Notes: generated by a model not told the origin, from the letters alone. A stretch of DNA of 64,000 nt from Paracoccus sp041927875 (GCF_041927875.1 NZ_JBHFHN010000013.1), one strand, 5' to 3'. Positions 35,801 to 45,986 are shown, counted from the first letter of the stretch. A program made the numbers and translations.

Positions 35801-36525
35801 GGCACAAGGTTTACCTGCGCACCGGCGAATATGACGACGGCTCGCTGGGTGAGATCTTCATCGACATGCACAAGGAAGGTGCGGGCTTCCGGGCGATGAT
35901 GAACAACTTCGCCATCGCGGTGTCGGTGGGCCTGCAATACGGCGTGCCGCTGGAGGAGTTCGTGGACGCCTTCACCTTCACCAAGTTCGAACCGGCGGGC
36001 ATGGTGCAGGGCAATGACAGCATCAAGAACGCCACGTCAATTCTGGACTATGTGTTCCGCGAACTGGCCGTCAGCTATCTGGATCGCACCGATCTGGCGC
36101 ATGTCCAGCCCAAGGGCGCCAGCTTCGACGATCTGGGCGGCGGCTCGGCCGAGGGTCAGCCCAATGTCGCCGAGGTCAGCGAGGGGCGCGCGTCCAAATC
36201 GTTGGAAATGCTGAAACAGATCAGCTCGACCGGCTATCTGCGCAAGCGGCTGCCGCAAGAGCTTGTGGTGCTGCAAGGCGGGCTTCAGGCGACCGGCACC
36301 GACCCGGTGGCGGCGCTGAACACGCTGGTGCCGGAAACCGCCGGGATCACCGCGATGCAGGCAAGTGTCAGCAGCGTGGCGGTGACCGCGATGGACGCGC
36401 GCACCAAGGCCCGCCTGCAAGGCTATGAGGGTGAGGCCTGCGGCGAATGCGGCAACTTCACTTTGGTGCGCAACGGCACCTGCATGAAATGCAACACCTG
36501 CGGGGCGACCTCGGGTTGTAGCTGA
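32857..36525 (+). CDS. nrdJ: vitamin B12-dependent ribonucleotide reductase (class II)
   Basis: The 1222-residue cytoplasmic enzyme reduces ribonucleotides to deoxyribonucleotides with adenosylcobalamin and works with or without oxygen. Recognisable parts are MAAPNSPQWFNTGL, KYGSGTGTNFSSLRG, SGQNSNNSVRV, RGSNPCSEYMFLD (active-site Cys), SVIAPTGTIGLVMDCDTTG and SKTINMPNSAS. The C-terminal tail has CGEC...CMKCNTC, a zinc-ribbon-like set used to re-reduce the active site. It sits between candidate NrdR boxes and a strong terminator, so it is its own transcript. Confidence 0.97.
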   Translation: MKIERKFTRAATGAYGELTFTTTTSEIRNPDGKVVFRNENVEVPEGWSQVASDVLAQKYFRKAGVPAAMKRVKEKGVPDFLWRSVPDHDALAALPEADRFTGETSAKQVFDRLAGAWAYWGWKGGYFTTEADARAYYDEMRFMLANQMAAPNSPQWFNTGLHWAYGIDGPSQGHFYVDPATGQMVKSASAYEHPQPHACFIQSVSDDLVNEGGIMDLWVREARLFKYGSGTGTNFSSLRGEGEKLSGGGKSSGLMGFLKIGDRAAGAIKSGGTTRRAAKMVICDMDHPDIESFINWKVIEEQKVASLVAGSKMHERELNGIFAAIKAWDGSMEDATDPARNEVLKAAIRSAKRVMIPETYINRVLQYARQGYASIEFPTYDTDWDSEAYTSVSGQNSNNSVRVTDAFLKAVKDDADWELIRRTDGKIAKTVKARDLWDQVGHAAWACADPGIQFHDTVNAWHTCPEDGPIRGSNPCSEYMFLDDTACNLASMNLLTFHHAGQFDAEGYVHATRLWTITLEISVMMAQFPSREIAQRSYDFRTLGLGYANIGGLLMTMGLGYDSDKGRALCGALSAIMTGVAYATSAEMAAELGAFPGHARNAAHILRVIRNHRAAAHGAGYEGLNVPAVSLDAANCPDPSLIVLARASWDEALALGEQHGYRNAQVSVIAPTGTIGLVMDCDTTGIEPDFALVKFKKLAGGGYFKIINRSVPAALETLGYSSAQIEEIVAHAVGHASIGNCPGINPTALAGHGFGPREIEKVEAALASAFDIRFVFNQWTLGEDFCKRTLGIPAEMLADPGFDLLRHLGFTKSQIDAANDHVCGTMTLEGAPFLKPEHYPVFDCANPCGKTGKRYLSVESHITMMAAAQSFISGAISKTINMPNSASIEDTLAAYELSHSLGIKANALYRDGSKLSQPLASALVEDDEDAAEVLASGSAQEKAVVLAEKIVEKVIVKEIVRSHREKLPGRRKGYTQKANVGGHKVYLRTGEYDDGSLGEIFIDMHKEGAGFRAMMNNFAIAVSVGLQYGVPLEEFVDAFTFTKFEPAGMVQGNDSIKNATSILDYVFRELAVSYLDRTDLAHVQPKGASFDDLGGGSAEGQPNVAEVSEGRASKSLEMLKQISSTGYLRKRLPQELVVLQGGLQATGTDPVAALNTLVPETAGITAMQASVSSVAVTAMDARTKARLQGYEGEACGECGNFTLVRNGTCMKCNTCGATSGCS

Positions 36526-36608
36526 CGGCGTTACGGGGGACGGGCAGGGGGTGTGGAAACCGGCCCGAACCTATCGCAGCAGGCCGCACGCAGATGCGGC
36601 AAGACCTT

Positions 36609-36637
36609 GGCCGTCCCTTCGGGGGCGGCCTTTTTTT
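36609..36637 (+). terminator. intrinsic terminator of nrdJ
   Basis: GGCCGTCCC (36609-36617) pairs with GGGCGGCC-type sequence (36622-36630, one G-T pair) around a TTCG tetraloop closed by C-G, followed by seven T residues. It lies 83 bp after the nrdJ stop. Confidence 0.9.
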
Positions 36638-36688
36638 GCGCAACAAGATTTGCAATTCGCAGCTTCTCTGCGGCGGTGATTTTGCAAA
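36635..36688 (+). promoter_or_regulatory. candidate PccR/RamB-type operator upstream of pccB
   Basis: TTTGCGCA (36635-36642), TTTGCAAT (36649-36656) and TTTGCAAA (36681-36688) lie between the nrdJ terminator and pccB. Regulators of the short-chain fatty acyl-CoA family (PccR of Rhodobacter sphaeroides, RamB) bind TTTGCAAA-type repeats at propionate and acetate genes. The exact spacing of the known paired site is not reproduced, and no pccR gene is in the window. Confidence 0.4.
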
Positions 36689-36756
36689 TCTTCCCGATTT
36701 CACTTTTGTGACTGCCCGCGCGCAGCTAAGGTCCGGCAAAACCTTTGGGGGACAGC

Positions 36757-38289
36757 ATGAAAGACATCCTGGCCGAACTGGAAAGCCGCCGCGAGATCGC
36801 CCGCCAGGGCGGCGGCCAGCGCCGCATCGACGCCCAACATGCCCGTGGCAAGCTGACCGCACGCGAACGGATCGAACTTTTGCTGGACGAAGGCAGCTTT
36901 GAAGAGTTCGACATGTTCGTCGCCCATCGCTCGACCGATTTCGGCATGGAAAAGGACCGTCCGGCAGGCGACGGCGTGGTCACCGGCTGGGGCACGATCA
37001 ACGGCCGCATGGTCTATGTCTTTTCGCAGGATTTCACCGTCTTCGGCGGCAGTCTGTCGGAAACCCACGCGCAAAAGATCTGCAAGATCATGGATATGGC
37101 CATGCAGAACGGCGCGCCGGTGATCGGGCTGAACGACTCGGGCGGCGCCCGCATCCAGGAGGGGGTGGCCAGCCTCGCCGGTTACGCCGAGGTGTTCCAG
37201 CGCAACATCATGGCCTCGGGCGTTATCCCGCAGATCAGCGTCATCATGGGGCCTTGCGCGGGCGGGGCGGTCTATAGCCCGGCGATGACCGACTTCATCT
37301 TCATGGTGCGCGACACGTCCTATATGTTCGTGACCGGCCCGGATGTCGTGAAAACCGTCACCAATGAGGTCGTGACCGCCGAGGAACTGGGCGGCGCGTC
37401 CACCCATACCAAGAAATCCAGCGTGGCCGATGGCGCCTTCGACAACGATGTCGAGGCGCTTTACGAAATCCGCCGCCTGTTCGATTTCCTGCCCTTGTCG
37501 AACCGCGACAAGGCGCCGGTGCGGCCCTTCTTCGACGATGTGGCCCGGATCGAACCGGCGCTGGACACGATCATCCCCGATAACCCGAACCAGCCCTATG
37601 ACATGAAGGAAGTCATCCTGAAGGTCGCGGATGAGGGCGATTTCTACGAAATCCAGCGCGATTTCGCGGGCAATATCATCATCGGCTTTTGCCGGATCGA
37701 GGGCCAGACCGTCGGCGTCGTCGCCAACCAGCCGATGGTGCTGGCAGGCTGCCTTGACATCGAATCCAGCCGCAAGGCCGCGCGTTTCGTGCGCTTCTGC
37801 GATGCGTTCGAGATCCCGATCCTGACCTTTGTCGACGTGCCGGGCTTTCTGCCGGGCACCAGCCAGGAATGGAACGGCGTCATCAAGCACGGCGCGAAAC
37901 TGCTGTTCGCTTACGGCGAAGCGACCGTGCCGAAGGTCACGGTCATCACCCGCAAGGCCTACGGCGGGGCTTATGACGTGATGGCCTCGAAACATCTGCG
38001 CGGCGATTTCAACTATGCCTGGCCGACCGCCGAGATCGCGGTGATGGGGGCCAAGGGCGCGGTCGAGATCCTGTATCGCAGCGAGCTGGGCGACAAGGAC
38101 AAGATCGCCGAGCGCACCCGCGATTACGAGGACCGCTTTGCCAATCCCTTTGTTGCCGCCGAAAAAGGCTTCATCGACGAGGTGATCCAGCCCCGGTCGA
38201 CCCGCAAGCGGGTGGCGCGGGCCTTTGCCAGCCTGCGCGGCAAGAAGCTGGCGAACCCGTGGAAGAAACACGACAATATCCCGTTGTAA
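36757..38289 (+). CDS. pccB: propionyl-CoA carboxylase beta (carboxyltransferase) subunit
   Basis: The 510-residue carboxyltransferase moves CO2 from biotin to propionyl-CoA, giving methylmalonyl-CoA. Features are MKDILAELESRREIARQGGG, HARGKLTARERIELLLDEGSF, NDSGGARIQEGVASLAGY and, in the second half, VDVPGFLPGTSQEWNGVIKHG and RKAYGGAYDVM. It is the first gene of a plus-strand string leading to pccA and methylmalonyl-CoA mutase. The ATG at 36757 was preferred over an upstream TTG because it follows GGGGGACAGC. Confidence 0.96.
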   Translation: MKDILAELESRREIARQGGGQRRIDAQHARGKLTARERIELLLDEGSFEEFDMFVAHRSTDFGMEKDRPAGDGVVTGWGTINGRMVYVFSQDFTVFGGSLSETHAQKICKIMDMAMQNGAPVIGLNDSGGARIQEGVASLAGYAEVFQRNIMASGVIPQISVIMGPCAGGAVYSPAMTDFIFMVRDTSYMFVTGPDVVKTVTNEVVTAEELGGASTHTKKSSVADGAFDNDVEALYEIRRLFDFLPLSNRDKAPVRPFFDDVARIEPALDTIIPDNPNQPYDMKEVILKVADEGDFYEIQRDFAGNIIIGFCRIEGQTVGVVANQPMVLAGCLDIESSRKAARFVRFCDAFEIPILTFVDVPGFLPGTSQEWNGVIKHGAKLLFAYGEATVPKVTVITRKAYGGAYDVMASKHLRGDFNYAWPTAEIAVMGAKGAVEILYRSELGDKDKIAERTRDYEDRFANPFVAAEKGFIDEVIQPRSTRKRVARAFASLRGKKLANPWKKHDNIPL

Positions 38290-38291
38290 GC

Positions 38292-38984
38292 ATGGCACTT
38301 TCCCCCCGTCAGATCGGTCTTGGCGCGGCGCTGCTGGTGGCGGCTCTGGCTGCTGCCGGTTGGCAATTGCGGCCCACGCCGCTGGCCCCCGATCTGGATC
38401 AGGAAGGGGCCGAGGCAGGCCTGACCGATGCCGAACTGGCCGCGCATGAGGCCACCACTCCGGTCATCGAAACCGATGAAGGCGACCTGCCCCCCGGTGC
38501 CGATCCGGTCGGCACGCCCGGCGATCAGCCGGTGGGCGAGGTGATCGACAACCCCGCGCTGATCGAGGCCCTGCGCCAGCCGCAGGCGGACCTGGCCCAG
38601 CCGGTTGGCGATCCGATCGACCTGCCCTCGGGGCGGCAGGTCTGGTGGGCGGATTCCGCGCAGGACAATCTGGGCACCGCCGGGCTGACCCATCGTTTCC
38701 GCTTTGTCGCGCCCTGGCTGGGCGCCGGTCCCGACGAGGCCGAACAGGCGGCCTTGCGCGCCGACATGACCGCCCTGTGCGAGACCTTCGCGGTGCCGCG
38801 CCTGGGTCGCCCCGGCCCCTTGCCCGCGCAGGTCGTCATCACCCTGATGCAGCGCCCGATCACCTTTGGCGACAGCGACCGCGATCTGGTCCAGTCGTTC
38901 GAGGGCTTCAGCCTGACCGCCCCCGAAGGTGCCGACCCGAGTGACCCGCAGACGCCTCTGACCTGCCAGTGGGAGGTGTTCTGA
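38292..38984 (+). CDS. uncharacterised membrane-anchored protein (DUF6497-like)
   Basis: The 230-residue protein has an N-terminal membrane anchor (RQIGLGAALLVAALAAAGW), an acidic, Pro/Asp-rich region (about 30-110) and a C-terminal domain with LPSGRQVWWAD, LTHRFRFVAPWL and VVITLMQRPITFGDSDRDLVQSFEGF. It resembles DUF6497 proteins of Rhodobacteraceae, but I cannot assign a function. It starts 2 bp after pccB and is presumably transcribed with it. A link to propionyl-CoA metabolism is only positional. Confidence 0.72.
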   Translation: MALSPRQIGLGAALLVAALAAAGWQLRPTPLAPDLDQEGAEAGLTDAELAAHEATTPVIETDEGDLPPGADPVGTPGDQPVGEVIDNPALIEALRQPQADLAQPVGDPIDLPSGRQVWWADSAQDNLGTAGLTHRFRFVAPWLGAGPDEAEQAALRADMTALCETFAVPRLGRPGPLPAQVVITLMQRPITFGDSDRDLVQSFEGFSLTAPEGADPSDPQTPLTCQWEVF

Positions 38985-39153
38985 TGCCCGCCGCGCCCTC
39001 TGTCACCCACATGCAACAGCGCAACTATTCCACGCGCTGCGGATTTGCCCATCATTCTCACGGGGTTATCGTCGGGGCTGATGGGGCCGCCTTGGCCTGC
39101 GTCAAAACCCCGAGCAGCGCCGCCCCGAACGGGCGGCCATACAGGAGACTGTC

Positions 39154-39279
39154 ATGTCCAAGAAAATCCTTGCCGTCGTCGGCTTCGCCCTGCTGGTCGC
39201 CGCTTGCGCCCCGAAGCCCGAGCCGGTCGTCGTTGCCCCGGTCACCGTTGACGTGCCCGATCCGCGCGGCAAGTTCTGA
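39154..39279 (+). CDS. small lipoprotein, 41 residues
   Basis: ATG to TGA encodes a 41-residue protein with a lipoprotein signal MSKKILAVVGFALLVAACAP; the lipobox is VAAC with Cys18. The mature part is only about 24 residues, rich in Pro and Val, ending PDPRGKF. A ribosome binding site AGGAG (39143-39147) is well placed. It lies within the pccB-pccA interval. Too short for homology by eye; the signal and Shine-Dalgarno make it likely real. Confidence 0.7.
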   Translation: MSKKILAVVGFALLVAACAPKPEPVVVAPVTVDVPDPRGKF

Positions 39280-39298
39280 TCCACGCCGTTACGATCTT

Positions 39299-39320
39299 GC
39301 CGGGCGGGGCGCCGCCCGGC
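39299..39320. terminator. stem-loop after the small lipoprotein gene
   Basis: GCCGGGCGG and CCGCCCGGC form a 9-bp perfect stem with a 4-nt loop 19 bp after the stop codon. There is no T-run, so it may protect or process the transcript rather than end it. Confidence 0.45.
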
Positions 39321-39354
39321 ATGTTGATGCCCTTGTGCAAGACAGGGGTTCATC

Positions 39355-39747
39355 ATGCTGAAACATCGCGGCTTTCCGGGCCGCCTTCCCTCATCCGACC
39401 TGCAATTCACCATCCGCCGCGCCAATCCCAAGGGCGCGACCAAGCTGATTTCGCGCGAACGCTATCGTGACCGCGCTGCCATCGACCGGCGCGCCGACCT
39501 GATGTTCATGGCGGCGCTGTGGCAGCATTTCGGTGACCAGCCCTTTGAACGCGGCAATCTGGACGGCGGGCGCCTGTCCTGGCTGTTCGGGCGCGAGGTC
39601 GTGCCGGCCGAAAATTCATTCGATCCAACCTCGTACGAGGCGTTGTTGAAAATCGATGTGAAGAAGGCCATGGCCAGCTTCCCCGAGGTTTTCGCCGATG
39701 ATTCCGACCTGGAACTGGATGGCGACGATGATTGGGGGGACGAATGA
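39355..39747 (+). CDS. uncharacterised 130-residue protein
   Basis: I do not recognise this protein. The N-terminal half is basic (LKHRGFPGRLPSSDLQFTIRR, RERYRDRAAIDRRADL), the middle has an aromatic helix (MFMAALWQHFGDQPF), and the last 17 residues are strongly acidic (ELDGDDDWGDE end). It has no signal or membrane segment, so it is cytoplasmic. It lies between the two small lipoprotein genes in the pccB-pccA interval. Codon use is normal for the genome. Confidence 0.68.
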   Translation: MLKHRGFPGRLPSSDLQFTIRRANPKGATKLISRERYRDRAAIDRRADLMFMAALWQHFGDQPFERGNLDGGRLSWLFGREVVPAENSFDPTSYEALLKIDVKKAMASFPEVFADDSDLELDGDDDWGDE

Positions 39748-39868
39748 CATCCCGTGTCGCGACCACCTGCACGATCTCTGGATCACGGTTTCGTAAAAGT
39801 GACTTTCCCCGTGCGGCAGGCTGCGGCAATATGTGCGTCATAACAACGTCCATCGGAGGCAGTTCAAC

Positions 39869-40093
39869 ATGCGTTTCACGAAACCCCTCGCCGCGGTCGC
39901 CCTGGTCGGTCTGCTGGCTGCTTGCCAACAGCCCGGCGGTCTGGGCACCACGCCGGACACCAACCGCGCCCTTATCGGTGCGGCGGCTGGCGCGGTCACC
40001 GCGAAAGCCTTTGACCAAAGCGTCGGCAAGGGTGCGCTGCTGGGCGCCGCCGCTGGCGCGCTGTGCGACGACGCGGGCGTCTGCACCTACTGA
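39869..40093 (+). CDS. small glycine-zipper lipoprotein, 74 residues
   Basis: The signal MRFTKPLAAVALVGLLAACQQ has a lipobox LAAC with Cys19. The mature part contains two Gly/Ala zipper stretches (IGAAAGAVTAKAF and GALLGAAAGAL), as in small outer-membrane lipoproteins of the Rz/SlyB type. It ends with two cysteines (CDDAGVC). A good GGAGG lies 12 bp upstream of the ATG. The function is unknown, and it sits just before pccA. Confidence 0.78.
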   Translation: MRFTKPLAAVALVGLLAACQQPGGLGTTPDTNRALIGAAAGAVTAKAFDQSVGKGALLGAAAGALCDDAGVCTY

Positions 40094-40215
40094 TTTCCCG
40101 CGCCTTCGGGCGCGTCCGACCGACATCGCGGCCATCGGGGCATCTGCCCCGGTGGCCGTTTTCGTTTGACCATCCGGGGCCGCGTGCAAGGCCCCGCAAG
40201 ACCGAAGGGACGGCC

Positions 40216-42219
40216 ATGTTCAAGAAGATCCTGATCGCCAACCGCGGCGAAATCGCCTGTCGGGTCATCAAGACCGCCCGCAAGATGGGCATTCAGACGG
40301 TGGCCGTCTATTCCGATGCCGACCGCAATGCGCTGCATGTGCGCATGGCGGATGAGGCGGTTCACATCGGCCCGCCCCCGGCCGCGCAATCCTATATCGT
40401 GATCGACAAGATCATGGATGCGATCCGCCAGACCGGGGCCGAGGCCGTGCATCCGGGCTATGGCTTTCTGTCCGAACGCATGGATTTCGCCGCCGCGCTG
40501 GAAAAAGAGGGCGTCGTTTTCATCGGCCCGCCCAGCCCCGCGATCGAGGCGATGGGCGACAAGATCACCTCGAAGAAGCTGGCCCAGCAGGCGGGCGTGT
40601 CCACCGTGCCGGGCTATATGGGCCTGATCGCAGATGCCGATGAGGCCGCGAAGATTTCAAAGGAAATCGGCTTTCCGGTGATGATCAAGGCCAGCGCCGG
40701 GGGTGGCGGCAAAGGGATGCGCATCGCCTGGACCGAACAAGAGGCGCGCGAGGGTTTTGAATCCTCGAAGAATGAAGCCGCCGCCAGCTTTGGCGACGAC
40801 CGCATCTTCATCGAAAAGTTCGTGACCCAGCCCCGCCATATCGAGATTCAGGTGCTGGCCGATCAGCACGGCAATGCCGTCTATCTGCATGAACGCGAAT
40901 GCTCGATCCAGCGCCGCAACCAGAAGGTCATCGAGGAAGCCCCCAGCCCCTTCCTGGACGAGGCGACCCGCCGCGCGATGGGGGAACAGGCCGTCGCCTT
41001 GGCCAAGGCCGTGGGCTATACCAGCGCCGGCACGGTCGAGTTCATCGTCGATGGCGACAAGAACTTCTACTTCCTGGAAATGAACACCCGGCTTCAGGTC
41101 GAACATCCGGTTACCGAACTGATTACCGGCGTCGATCTGGTCGAACAGATGATCCGCGTGGCCAATGGCGAGCCGCTGCCCTTCACGCAGGATGATCTGA
41201 AGATCAACGGCTGGGCGATGGAAAGCCGCCTTTACGCCGAAGATCCCTATCGCAACTTCCTGCCCTCGATTGGCCGGCTGACCCGCTATCGCCCGCCGGT
41301 CGAAGGCGAAACCGACCGCGGCGGCATCGTGCGCAATGATACCGGCGTCTATGAGGGCGGCGAAATCAGCATGTATTACGACCCGATGATCGCCAAGCTT
41401 TGCACCTGGGCGCCGACCCGGGCCGAGGCCATCGAGGAAATGCGCCTCGCGCTCGACACGTTCGAGGTCGAGGGGATCGGCCACAACCTGCCGTTCCTCA
41501 GCGCGGTGATGGATCACGACCGCTTCGTGTCGGGCAATATCACCACCGCCTTCATCGCCGAGGAATACCCCGAGGGCTTCCAGGGCGCGACCCTGGATGA
41601 CCGGCTGTTGCGCCGCATCGCCGCCGCCTGCGCCGCGATGAACCGTGTTGCGGAAATCCGCCGCACCCGCATTTCCGGCACGCTGGGCAATCACAACCGC
41701 CATGTCGGGGAAGATTGGGTCGTGACCCTGCAAGGTCAGGATTTCGCGCTGAAAATCGCCGCCGACCATGACGGGTCCACGATCCGCTTTGCCGATGGCA
41801 CGTCGATGCGCGTGACATCGGACTGGACGCCGGGTCAGCCGCTGGCCAGCCTGACGGTGGATGGCGAACCCTTGGTTCTGAAGGTCGGCAAGATGCCTTC
41901 GGGGATGCGGGTGCGGGTGCGCGGCGCTGACCTCAAGGTCTTTATCCGCACGCCGCGCCAGGCCGAACTGGGCAAACTGATGCCCGAAAAGCTGCCGCCG
42001 GATACGTCGAAATATCTGCTGTGTCCGATGCCCGGCCTGGTCGTCAAGATCAGCGTCGAGGAGGGCGACGAGGTGCAAGAGGGGCAGGCCCTGGCGACCG
42101 TCGAGGCGATGAAGATGGAAAACATCCTGCGCGCCGAACGCAAGGGGGTGGTCGCCAAGATCAACGCCGCGCCAGGCCAAAGCCTGCGCGTCGATGACGT
42201 CATCATGGAGTTCGCGTGA
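40216..42219 (+). CDS. pccA: propionyl-CoA carboxylase alpha subunit (biotin carboxylase/carrier)
   Basis: The 667-residue subunit has an N-terminal biotin carboxylase part (MFKKILIANRGEIACRVI, ASAGGGGKGMRIAW, FLEMNTRLQVEHPVTE), a middle BT domain and a C-terminal biotinyl domain with the attachment Lys in VEAMKMEN. With PccB it forms propionyl-CoA carboxylase. The fused carrier distinguishes it from AccC at 24973. It is separated from pccB by four small genes, all on the same strand. Confidence 0.96.
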   Translation: MFKKILIANRGEIACRVIKTARKMGIQTVAVYSDADRNALHVRMADEAVHIGPPPAAQSYIVIDKIMDAIRQTGAEAVHPGYGFLSERMDFAAALEKEGVVFIGPPSPAIEAMGDKITSKKLAQQAGVSTVPGYMGLIADADEAAKISKEIGFPVMIKASAGGGGKGMRIAWTEQEAREGFESSKNEAAASFGDDRIFIEKFVTQPRHIEIQVLADQHGNAVYLHERECSIQRRNQKVIEEAPSPFLDEATRRAMGEQAVALAKAVGYTSAGTVEFIVDGDKNFYFLEMNTRLQVEHPVTELITGVDLVEQMIRVANGEPLPFTQDDLKINGWAMESRLYAEDPYRNFLPSIGRLTRYRPPVEGETDRGGIVRNDTGVYEGGEISMYYDPMIAKLCTWAPTRAEAIEEMRLALDTFEVEGIGHNLPFLSAVMDHDRFVSGNITTAFIAEEYPEGFQGATLDDRLLRRIAAACAAMNRVAEIRRTRISGTLGNHNRHVGEDWVVTLQGQDFALKIAADHDGSTIRFADGTSMRVTSDWTPGQPLASLTVDGEPLVLKVGKMPSGMRVRVRGADLKVFIRTPRQAELGKLMPEKLPPDTSKYLLCPMPGLVVKISVEEGDEVQEGQALATVEAMKMENILRAERKGVVAKINAAPGQSLRVDDVIMEFA

Positions 42220-42241
42220 CGCTGTGACCGTCTGGGGCCTG

Positions 42242-42904
42242 ATGTGGAACGAACGCGTGGCCGCCGCGCTTGTCACCGCGCTTGTCGGTGGCGGCGTGGT
42301 GGCCCTGGGTTGGTTCCTGACCCACGCGCTGTCACGCCGCCGCGACACCGCGCTGCGGCATGAACGGGTGGCCGACATGCAGCGCGCCCTTCTGGCCGAG
42401 ATCCGCGCCCATGCGGTTGCGCTGGAGCGCCAATCCTTTGAGGGCCGCCCCGAGGAACGCCAGCAGATGCTGGACCGGCTGGCCGCCGATCAGCATGTGC
42501 CGATCCTGCCACATGACGCCAATGACCGGGTGTTCCGCGCGCTTGTCAGCGACATCCACATCCTGCCGGAATGGGCGATTGATCCGGTGGTGCGCTACTA
42601 TCGCCTGCTGGCGGTGCGCGCCGCCCTGGCGCAGGACATCCGCACCCATGCCAAGGACCATCCGCAGCGCGCCACGCAGATGTTCGCGGATTATCTGGAA
42701 CTGAATGAGGAAACGCTGGACACCGCCATCGAGGCCATCGAAATCCTGGCGACCAGCCTGCGCGGCGGGGCCGAGGCGATTGCGGCGCTGATGGCGCGGG
42801 ATGAGGCGCAGATGGTTGCCGCGATCCGTGCCCATCTGCCCGATGAGCTGGCCGATCTGCGGCGCAGGCTTAATACGCAACCCTTGGACCGGAGCGCCCC
42901 TTGA
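42242..42904 (+). CDS. uncharacterised membrane-anchored helical protein
   Basis: The 220-residue protein has one N-terminal membrane segment (VAAALVTALVGGGVVALGWFLTHAL) followed by a hydrophilic helical domain (RHERVADMQRALLAEIRAHAVALE, LPEWAIDPVVRYYRLLAVRAALAQDI). I know no function. An in-frame GTG at 42224 could also start it, only 4 bp after pccA. It belongs to the pccA transcript by position. Confidence 0.68.
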   Translation: MWNERVAAALVTALVGGGVVALGWFLTHALSRRRDTALRHERVADMQRALLAEIRAHAVALERQSFEGRPEERQQMLDRLAADQHVPILPHDANDRVFRALVSDIHILPEWAIDPVVRYYRLLAVRAALAQDIRTHAKDHPQRATQMFADYLELNEETLDTAIEAIEILATSLRGGAEAIAALMARDEAQMVAAIRAHLPDELADLRRRLNTQPLDRSAP

Positions 42905-43082
42905 TCGGCTTCAGACCAATCGCCCGCACCAGCTCATTGGCGCGTTCGCGGACCGGGGTGACCTCGGCGAAGCGGCCCGCGGGGCTGCGGGGCTTGGCCT
43001 TGCGCAGGCCCGACGCATCGGCGGCCTGCGGTCCCGTTGCCGGGGCGACTGCGGCGGGCGTGCTGTGGGTCGTCTGGGCCAT
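42870..43082 (-). CDS. small basic uncharacterised protein, 70 residues
   Basis: The 70-residue frame begins MAQTTHSTPAAVAPATG and ends in a basic region RFAEVTPVRERANELVRAIGLKPIKGRSG. A Shine-Dalgarno AAGGAG lies 9 bp before the ATG. Its last 35 bp overlap the end of the plus-strand neighbour. It may be a real small gene, but the evidence is limited to the ribosome binding site and the fact that it fills an otherwise empty gap. Confidence 0.45.
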   Translation of the reverse strand: MAQTTHSTPAAVAPATGPQAADASGLRKAKPRSPAGRFAEVTPVRERANELVRAIGLKPIKGRSGPRVAY

Positions 43083-43175
43083 GGCGTCGGCTCCTTGCTG
43101 TGCCTGGGCTGATGCTAAGCCAATCCGGCGGCGGGTTCAAAGCAATTCCATCGCCGCCCGGGGGCGGGGTCGCGG

Positions 43176-43694
43176 CTACCGCCCGCCCAGTTCCTCGCGG
43201 CGCGAGGGCAGCTTGTCGATGGTGCGGGCGATTTCGCGCGCGCTCCAGGGCAGCGGCTTGCGGGTGACGGTGCGCCCGTCGGTGTCGATCACCACCAGCG
43301 AAAAGCCGCGCGGATGCAGCGCCCGGCGCCAGTCCGATCCCGCGGCCGGGTCGGTGTCGGTGACGATCACCACCCGACGGTCGACCAGCGGGCCGGGCAG
43401 GGCGGCGATCATCCGCATCTGCGCCAGAAACTGCGGGTCTTCCGGCGTATCGGCAAAGACCACCACCGGGCGCGCCTGCCACAGGAAATCGCCGGGCGCG
43501 CGGTCGCCCGCTGCGATCAGCATCAGATCGAGGGCAGGCGCGGGCGTGCCCGCCATGCCGGCGGGCGGATTGGCCATCGGCCGCGTCACCGGCCCGATGC
43601 CGGGCGGCGGCGCGGTCGGGCGGGTCGGCCGATCAAAGGCGGCCACGGGTGCCGCCGTCAGCAGCAATGTCATCAACAGGATCAGGGCGCGCAT
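43176..43694 (-). CDS. DUF4174 domain protein, exported
   Basis: The 172-residue protein has a signal peptide (MRALILLMTLLLTAAPVAA), a Pro-rich linker and a DUF4174 domain with RPVVVFADTPEDPQFLAQM, RRVVIVTDTDP and GFSLVVIDTDGRTVTRKPLPWSAREIARTIDKLPSRREE. The domain has a thioredoxin-like look but no CxxC, so redox activity is not expected. A strong AGGAGG precedes the ATG. It is divergent from the mutase gene. Confidence 0.82.
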   Translation of the reverse strand: MRALILLMTLLLTAAPVAAFDRPTRPTAPPPGIGPVTRPMANPPAGMAGTPAPALDLMLIAAGDRAPGDFLWQARPVVVFADTPEDPQFLAQMRMIAALPGPLVDRRVVIVTDTDPAAGSDWRRALHPRGFSLVVIDTDGRTVTRKPLPWSAREIARTIDKLPSRREELGGR

Positions 43695-43757
43695 GGAACC
43701 TCCTGTGGTGGATATAGTCCGCCACCGCGCCAACACCAGAGCAGAAGGGACAACAGC

Positions 43758-45884
<2,127 letters not shown>

Positions 45885-45949
45885 CGGCTGGGGAACGGGG
45901 GCGCTGCCCCCTCCCGGCCCTCGCGCCGGAAGGCGAGGGCGGTCGCCGG

Positions 45950-45974
45950 GGAAAAGGTCCACTGGACCTTTTCC
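45950..45974 (+). terminator. hairpin downstream of methylmalonyl-CoA mutase
   Basis: GGAAAAGGTCC (45950-45960) pairs perfectly with GGACCTTTTCC (45964-45974) around a 3-nt loop, 66 bp after the stop codon. The stem itself ends in a T-run. Confidence 0.65.
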
Positions 45975-45986
45975 TGACCCTCCTCA

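Noticed and set aside
32728..35937. A 1069-codon open frame on the minus strand opposite nrdJ
   Set aside because: It is an antisense shadow: nrdJ on the plus strand has complete motifs, and the minus-strand peptide is His/Gln/Gly-rich without any recognisable domain.
38969..39361. Plus-strand frame of 130 codons over the small lipoprotein
   Set aside because: The overlapping 41-residue lipoprotein frame has a signal, lipobox and Shine-Dalgarno; the longer frame has none of these.
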